64,000 bases of DNA from Mycobacterium lentiflavum (GTDB lineage Bacteria > Actinomycetota > Actinomycetes > Mycobacteriales > Mycobacteriaceae). A model generated the notes under the pieces. It was given only the letters and a program-made list of their open reading frames with translations. It had not been told where the DNA came from and searched no databases. The stretch covers positions 5,332,001 to 5,396,000 of the forward strand of contig NZ_CP092423.2 in assembly GCF_022374895.2 (NCBI RefSeq). The letters are read 5' to 3'. Positions 60,421 through 64,000 of this stretch are shown piece by piece (within the stretch, counting starts at the first letter, position 1; the number at the start of each line of letters is the position of its first letter). A program made the position numbers and the translations under genes.

Positions 60421-61515
60421 TTGACGGAAGCTGATCTGGACCAAGCACCCGACGAGCCGCTCGGCGCCCACGTCCTTGAACTGCAGATCGCCGAGGTCGT
60501 CGCCGAGACCGACGACGCGCGCTCGCTGGTGTTCGCGGTACCCGACGCGTCGGGCGACCCGGAAATCCCGCCGGAGCGGCTGCGCTACGCGCCTGGCCAG
60601 TTCCTGACGTTGCGGGTGCCCAGCGACCGTACCGGCTCGGTGGCGCGCTGCTACTCGCTGTGCAGCTCGCCGTTCACCGATGACGCGCTCACGGTCACCG
60701 TGAAAAGGACCGCGAACGGATACGCGTCCAACTGGCTGTGCGACAACGCCCGCCAAGGCATGCGGATCCACGTGCTGGCCCCGTCGGGCAACTTCGTCCC
60801 CAAGACGCTCGACCAGGATTTCCTACTGCTGGCCGCCGGCAGCGGGATCACTCCGATCATGTCGATCTGCAAGTCGGCGTTGTCCGAGGGCAGCGGCCAG
60901 GTGACACTGGTCTACGCCAACCGCGACGAAAGCTCGGTGATCTTCGCCGATGCGTTGCGTGAACTGGCCGCCAAGTATCCCGACCGACTCACGGTGCTGC
61001 ACTGGCTGGAATCGCTGCAGGGCCTGCCCGGCGCCGCGGCGCTCGCGAAGCTGGCCACGCCGTTCACCGACCGGCACGCCTTCATCTGCGGGCCGGGCCC
61101 GTTCATGGAGGCCGCTCGTCAGGCCCTGGAGACTCTGGAAGTGCCCGCGCCACAGGTACATATCGAGGTGTTCAAGTCGCTGGATTCCGATCCGTTCGCC
61201 GCCGTGACGATCGAGGACACCGACGAGGGCGATCAGCCGCCGGCCACCGCGGTGGTGGAACTGGACGGTGAAACCCACACCGTGTCGTGGCCGCGCAGCG
61301 CCAAACTGCTCGACGTGCTGCTTGCCAAGGGCCTCGACGCGCCGTTCTCCTGCCGGGAAGGCCACTGCGGGGCATGCGCCTGCACCTTGCGCAGCGGCAA
61401 AGTCAACATGGAGGTCAACGACGTGCTCGAGCAGCAGGACCTCGACGATGGGCTAATTTTGGCCTGTCAATCTCACCCGGAATCTGATTCGGTAGAAGTC
61501 ACTTACGACGAGTAG
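60421..61515 (+). CDS. kshB: 3-ketosteroid 9-alpha-hydroxylase, reductase component
   Basis: The 364-residue ferredoxin reductase carries electrons from NADH to KshA (and in some species to HsaA). It has an FAD/NAD module (APGQFLTLRVPS, RCYSLCSSPF, LLLAAGSGITPIMSI) and a C-terminal plant-type 2Fe-2S domain with ligands in CREGHCGACACTL and the final LACQS. It starts at TTG (LTEADLDQAPDEPLG), because no ATG or GTG in frame gives the conserved N-terminus. A purine-rich GGGAGGGCGGG lies just upstream. Confidence 0.96.
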   Translation: MTEADLDQAPDEPLGAHVLELQIAEVVAETDDARSLVFAVPDASGDPEIPPERLRYAPGQFLTLRVPSDRTGSVARCYSLCSSPFTDDALTVTVKRTANGYASNWLCDNARQGMRIHVLAPSGNFVPKTLDQDFLLLAAGSGITPIMSICKSALSEGSGQVTLVYANRDESSVIFADALRELAAKYPDRLTVLHWLESLQGLPGAAALAKLATPFTDRHAFICGPGPFMEAARQALETLEVPAPQVHIEVFKSLDSDPFAAVTIEDTDEGDQPPATAVVELDGETHTVSWPRSAKLLDVLLAKGLDAPFSCREGHCGACACTLRSGKVNMEVNDVLEQQDLDDGLILACQSHPESDSVEVTYDE

Positions 61516-61563
61516 TCGCGGAGTCAGGTTTCGCTCGAGGGGTTCGACCGGAAGGAATCGCCG

Positions 61564-62097
61564 ATGCGATCGGTAACGGGGTTGGCAGCCGTCGGACTGA
61601 TGTTGACTTTTCTGCCGGCTCCCGCGGCCGGGGCGGCGAGCAACACGGCGACCACGCTGTTCCCGCTGGACGGGCCGAACCAGCTGGAGACGCACATGTT
61701 CCTCAACTGCTTCAAGTCCGACGGCCACTGCGACTTCGTCGCCGGCGCCGACACCCGCACCCCCGACGGCGGCGTGATCGGCTTCCCGCCCGGCCTGTGG
61801 GCGCGCCAGACCACCGAGATCCGATCGAACAACCGGATGGCCTACCTGGACGCGCACGCCAACGGGCAGTACGAGCGGGTGATGAAATCGATGGGGACCG
61901 ACGAGATCACCACGGTCTACTTCGGCGAAGGCCCGCCGGACAAATATCAGACGACCGGGCGCATCGACTCCACCGATTGGGGCACCGGCCAACCCAAGAC
62001 GGATGAGAACGTCATCACCTGCACTCACGTTCAGGTGGTCTACAGCGGAGTCAACATCACCTCGCCCAGCACCTGCGCGGTCACGACGTTCTCGTAG
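61564..62097 (+). CDS. Secreted protein of unknown function (Rv3572-like)
   Basis: The 177-residue protein has a signal peptide (VTGLAAVGLMLTFLPAPAAG, cleavage near AGAAS). The mature domain has conserved Cys residues in LNCFKSDGHCDF and, at the C-terminus, VITCTH and STCAVTTF, which could pair as disulfides. It matches Rv3572 in place and length. The function is unknown to me. It lies 48 nt after kshB and may share its KstR-controlled transcript. Confidence 0.88.
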   Translation: MRSVTGLAAVGLMLTFLPAPAAGAASNTATTLFPLDGPNQLETHMFLNCFKSDGHCDFVAGADTRTPDGGVIGFPPGLWARQTTEIRSNNRMAYLDAHANGQYERVMKSMGTDEITTVYFGEGPPDKYQTTGRIDSTDWGTGQPKTDENVITCTHVQVVYSGVNITSPSTCAVTTFS

Positions 62098-62103
62098 GCC
62101 GGG

Positions 62104-62955
62104 CTAGCGCCTCTCCGACCACCGAAATACCCGAAGGCACGCGAACAAGCCGCACAGGCTCCATGCGGTCAGGACGAAGAATGTCGTCCAATGCTCCCAG
62201 CTGCCGGCCGGTTCGAATGCTGCCATCTCCGGCGGTAGCAGCACCGAGCGAAACCCTTGCGCCATCCATTTCACGGGGAATAACGATCCGAGCGTCAACA
62301 TCCAGCCGGGCAACGCCATCAGCGGCACGTACGTGCCGGAAACGAACTGCAATGCCACCGCCGGACCATTGGTTATCACCGCCGCCGAGACGGCGTTGCT
62401 AGCCAAGTTGCTGACAAATATTCCTAACAGCGAGCAACTGAGGATCCCCAAGAGAAACACCCACGTCAGCGTGAACCATCCGAAGGTGTCCGTAGGCAGG
62501 CGCAGCTTGAAGATGCTCACCCCGACTGTCAGAAGGACAACGGCCTCGGCGAGGCTGGCGGCGGCGACCAGAAATATCTTGCCGACGAAATAGGAGACGG
62601 CAGTGGTCGGTGTCCCTCGAAGTCGCCGCAGCGCGCCGGACTCGCGGTCGGCCGCAATGCTGATGCCCAGATTGATGAACGAAGTCGACAGAATCCCATA
62701 GGCCAAGATGCTCGCCGCGATCACGGCGCCGGTACTGGTGTCGCTATTGGGCAGTTTCGTCGAGAAGATGGAACCGAGCAAGATTCCGATAACCGCCGGC
62801 ATCGAAAAAGTCAGAACCAGCTGTTCGGGCCGACGGTAAAACATCTTCAGCTCCGGGATGATTCGTGAGACACCGATGCGCAACGGACCGGGCAACGGCG
62901 ATGCGGGCTCAGCCGGTCGATGCGTACCGGAACGGCGGGCCTGATCGACCTTCAT
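62104..62955 (-). CDS. ABC-2-type exporter permease
   Basis: The 283-residue membrane protein has about six transmembrane segments (VLTFSMPAVIGILLGSIFS, AVIAASILAYGILSTSFINL, WVFLLGILSCSLLGIFVSNL) and a short basic N-terminus. It is of the ABC-2 family, close to DrrB-type permeases that export drugs or polyketides. Its start overlaps the stop of the ATPase gene (ATGA), so the two form one transporter. It is convergent with the Rv3572-like gene (6-nt gap). I recall fadE34 at this position in M. tuberculosis. Confidence 0.88.
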   Translation of the reverse strand: MKVDQARRSGTHRPAEPASPLPGPLRIGVSRIIPELKMFYRRPEQLVLTFSMPAVIGILLGSIFSTKLPNSDTSTGAVIAASILAYGILSTSFINLGISIAADRESGALRRLRGTPTTAVSYFVGKIFLVAAASLAEAVVLLTVGVSIFKLRLPTDTFGWFTLTWVFLLGILSCSLLGIFVSNLASNAVSAAVITNGPAVALQFVSGTYVPLMALPGWMLTLGSLFPVKWMAQGFRSVLLPPEMAAFEPAGSWEHWTTFFVLTAWSLCGLFACLRVFRWSERR

Positions 62956-63806
62956 CCGGCGTGGCCGATCAAATGTAGGTATGCGTCTTCAAGCGTGGGC
63001 CGGGACACCGTCAGCTGCTCCAATTCCGCCCCACCCTCCGACCGCTGTCTGATCAATTCGGTCGGGTGCTCGGTCTCCTCGACGTGAACCGTGTCTCCTT
63101 CGATCCAACGGACCGTCGCGGCCGAGCTGACGTAGCTGGTGAGTCGGGTCGGCGAGTCGATCGCCACGACGCTGCCGTGGGCAAGCACTGCTACCCGATC
63201 CGCCAGGGCCGCAGCCTCTTCCAAGTAGTGAGTGGTCAACAAAATCGTCGTGCCGTCGGCCGCCAACCGCCTGATCAGTTCCCAGAAGCGCCGACGGGCG
63301 TCCGGGTCGAAGCCGGTTGTCGGTTCGTCGAGAAACAGTATTTCCGGCATGCCGATGATGCCCAACGCAACGTCAAGCCGACGACGTTGCCCGCCGGACA
63401 GCGTTCTGACCTTCGAGCCGGATGCCGAGTCGAGGCCGACGAGGCCCAAGACATCGGCGGGATCTCGGGCCTTGCCGTAGGACTTGGTGAACATGCGCAC
63501 GGTTTCCGACACCGTCAGCATCCCGGCGTCACTGGCCTCTTGCAGCACGATGCCGATCTTGGCGCGCCAGCTCCGGCCGGCGGTTCCGGGGTCCTCACCC
63601 AGTACGCGCACGTGCCCGGCGTCGCGTTTCCGATGTCCCTCGAGAATTTCGATGGTCGTCGACTTGCCCGCCCCGTTGGGCCCCAATATGGCGAAGATTT
63701 GGCCATAGCCGACGTCGAGATCAAGGTTGCGAACTGCCTGGAGTTGCCCATACGCCTTCGACAAGCCCCGAACATGTACCGCGGATGACCGATCCGAGCC
63801 CGTCAT
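62952..63806 (-). CDS. ABC exporter ATPase (DrrA-like)
   Basis: The 284-residue ATPase has Walker A LGPNGAGKSTTIEILEG, the signature VRTLSGGQRRRLDVALG, Walker B ILFLDEPTTGFDPDA and the H-loop TILLTTHYLEEAAALADRV, all in the usual order. The ATG was chosen over an upstream open frame because it follows 14 nt after the preceding stop and directly precedes the conserved SAVHVRGLSKAYG. It pairs with the downstream permease. Confidence 0.9.
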   Translation of the reverse strand: MTGSDRSSAVHVRGLSKAYGQLQAVRNLDLDVGYGQIFAILGPNGAGKSTTIEILEGHRKRDAGHVRVLGEDPGTAGRSWRAKIGIVLQEASDAGMLTVSETVRMFTKSYGKARDPADVLGLVGLDSASGSKVRTLSGGQRRRLDVALGIIGMPEILFLDEPTTGFDPDARRRFWELIRRLAADGTTILLTTHYLEEAAALADRVAVLAHGSVVAIDSPTRLTSYVSSAATVRWIEGDTVHVEETEHPTELIRQRSEGGAELEQLTVSRPTLEDAYLHLIGHAG

Positions 63807-63819
63807 TTCAACTGCCCCG

Positions 63820-64000
63820 TCACGGGTGCGCCTCCGGTTCGACAGGTTGTTCCTGCAGCGCGGCAAGAACTTCGCGCAGGTCGGTCTCGGACAACCGTTC
63901 GATCAGCCGATCGACCTCATCCACGGTGAGCTCGGGCACGTCGTTGGACGCATCGTGGTCTGCAACGGCGGGCGCGAGCTCGTCGAGTATGCGCGCGGCC
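63820..64000 (-). CDS. C-terminal end of an unidentified gene (cut by window edge)
   Basis: Sixty codons are readable on the minus strand, ending in a TGA 14 nt before the ABC ATPase start, so the gene is probably in the same operon. The readable tail is acidic and helical (ELTVDEVDRLIERLSETDLR, then EVLAALQEQPVEPEAHP). Such tails are seen at the C-terminus of polyketide and peptide synthases and related enzymes. That fits a DrrAB-like exporter, but 60 residues are too few to name the gene. Confidence 0.6.
   Translation of the reverse strand, partial: AARILDELAPAVADHDASNDVPELTVDEVDRLIERLSETDLREVLAALQEQPVEPEAHP

Overview
This window comes from a mycobacterium, most likely a slow-growing non-tuberculous species. 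It is GC-rich and packed with short translational overlaps (ATGA, GTGA, TGATG). Its gene order follows the M. tuberculosis cholesterol-catabolism locus, roughly Rv3520c to Rv3572. Assignments by Rv number rest on remembered family sequences and gene order, not on a database search.

Layout, left to right. Positions 1-6.7 kb hold a partial F420-type oxidoreductase, a double-DUF35 protein with the aldolase-like thiolases Ltp4 and Ltp3, a ketosteroid-isomerase-like protein, two tandem NHL-propeller membrane proteins and a gamma carbonic anhydrase. Positions 6.8-17.6 kb hold kshA, a Rv3527-like gene, a sulfotransferase, an SDR, a DUF1214 gene, a small haemophore-like secreted protein, hsaF-hsaG-hsaE, kstD and a MaoC hydratase. 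Positions 18.6-26.8 kb hold the side-chain operon ltp2-chsH1-chsH2-chsE2-chsE1-cyp125 and the divergent fadA5-ddn side. Positions 27-30 kb are an insertion of a DHA2 MFS pump and a PAPS sulfotransferase. Positions 30.2-46.2 kb are the KstR2-controlled rings C/D set: two SDRs, echA20, ipdA, ipdB, ipdC, fadA6, kstR2, ipdF, fadE30, fadD3, fadE31, fadE32, fadE33 and aspB. Positions 46.2-56.6 kb are a fatty-acyl-AMP ligase, nat, two giant receptor kinases and a small coiled-coil membrane protein. Positions 56.6-62.1 kb hold hsaB-hsaC-hsaD-hsaA, kshB and a Rv3572-like secreted protein. The right end is an ABC exporter and the tail of an unidentified gene.

How the genes work together: Cyp125, ChsE1/E2, ChsH1/H2, ChsH3, FadA5 and Ltp2 shorten the sterol side chain. 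KstD and KshAB open ring B. HsaA-D degrade ring A, and HsaE-G take the C6 fragment to pyruvate and propionyl-CoA. FadD3 activates the C/D-ring propionate (HIP), which FadE30, IpdF, IpdC, EchA20, IpdAB, FadA6 and FadE31-33 then degrade. Eight KstR-type boxes (TNNAACNNGTTNNA) and three KstR2-type boxes (ANCAAGNNCTTGNT) sit at the expected promoters.

Most unusual features. (1) Two DUF559 (Vsr-like, PD-(D/E)XK) genes are each bracketed by a matched pair of long hairpin repeats of identical length and orientation: 46 bp plus 46 bp, and 58 bp plus 58 bp. Both sit between convergent genes, which resembles a REP/RAYT-type mobile unit built on a different nuclease. (2) Two tandem transmembrane kinases combine a PknK-like kinase domain with twelve extracellular Kelch blades, and they separate nat from the hsa operon. 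(3) Two kinase-less, PknD-sensor-like NHL proteins lie in tandem. (4) A ketosteroid-isomerase-like gene is coupled to ltp3. The PPE genes that I recall at four places in the M. tuberculosis locus are absent.
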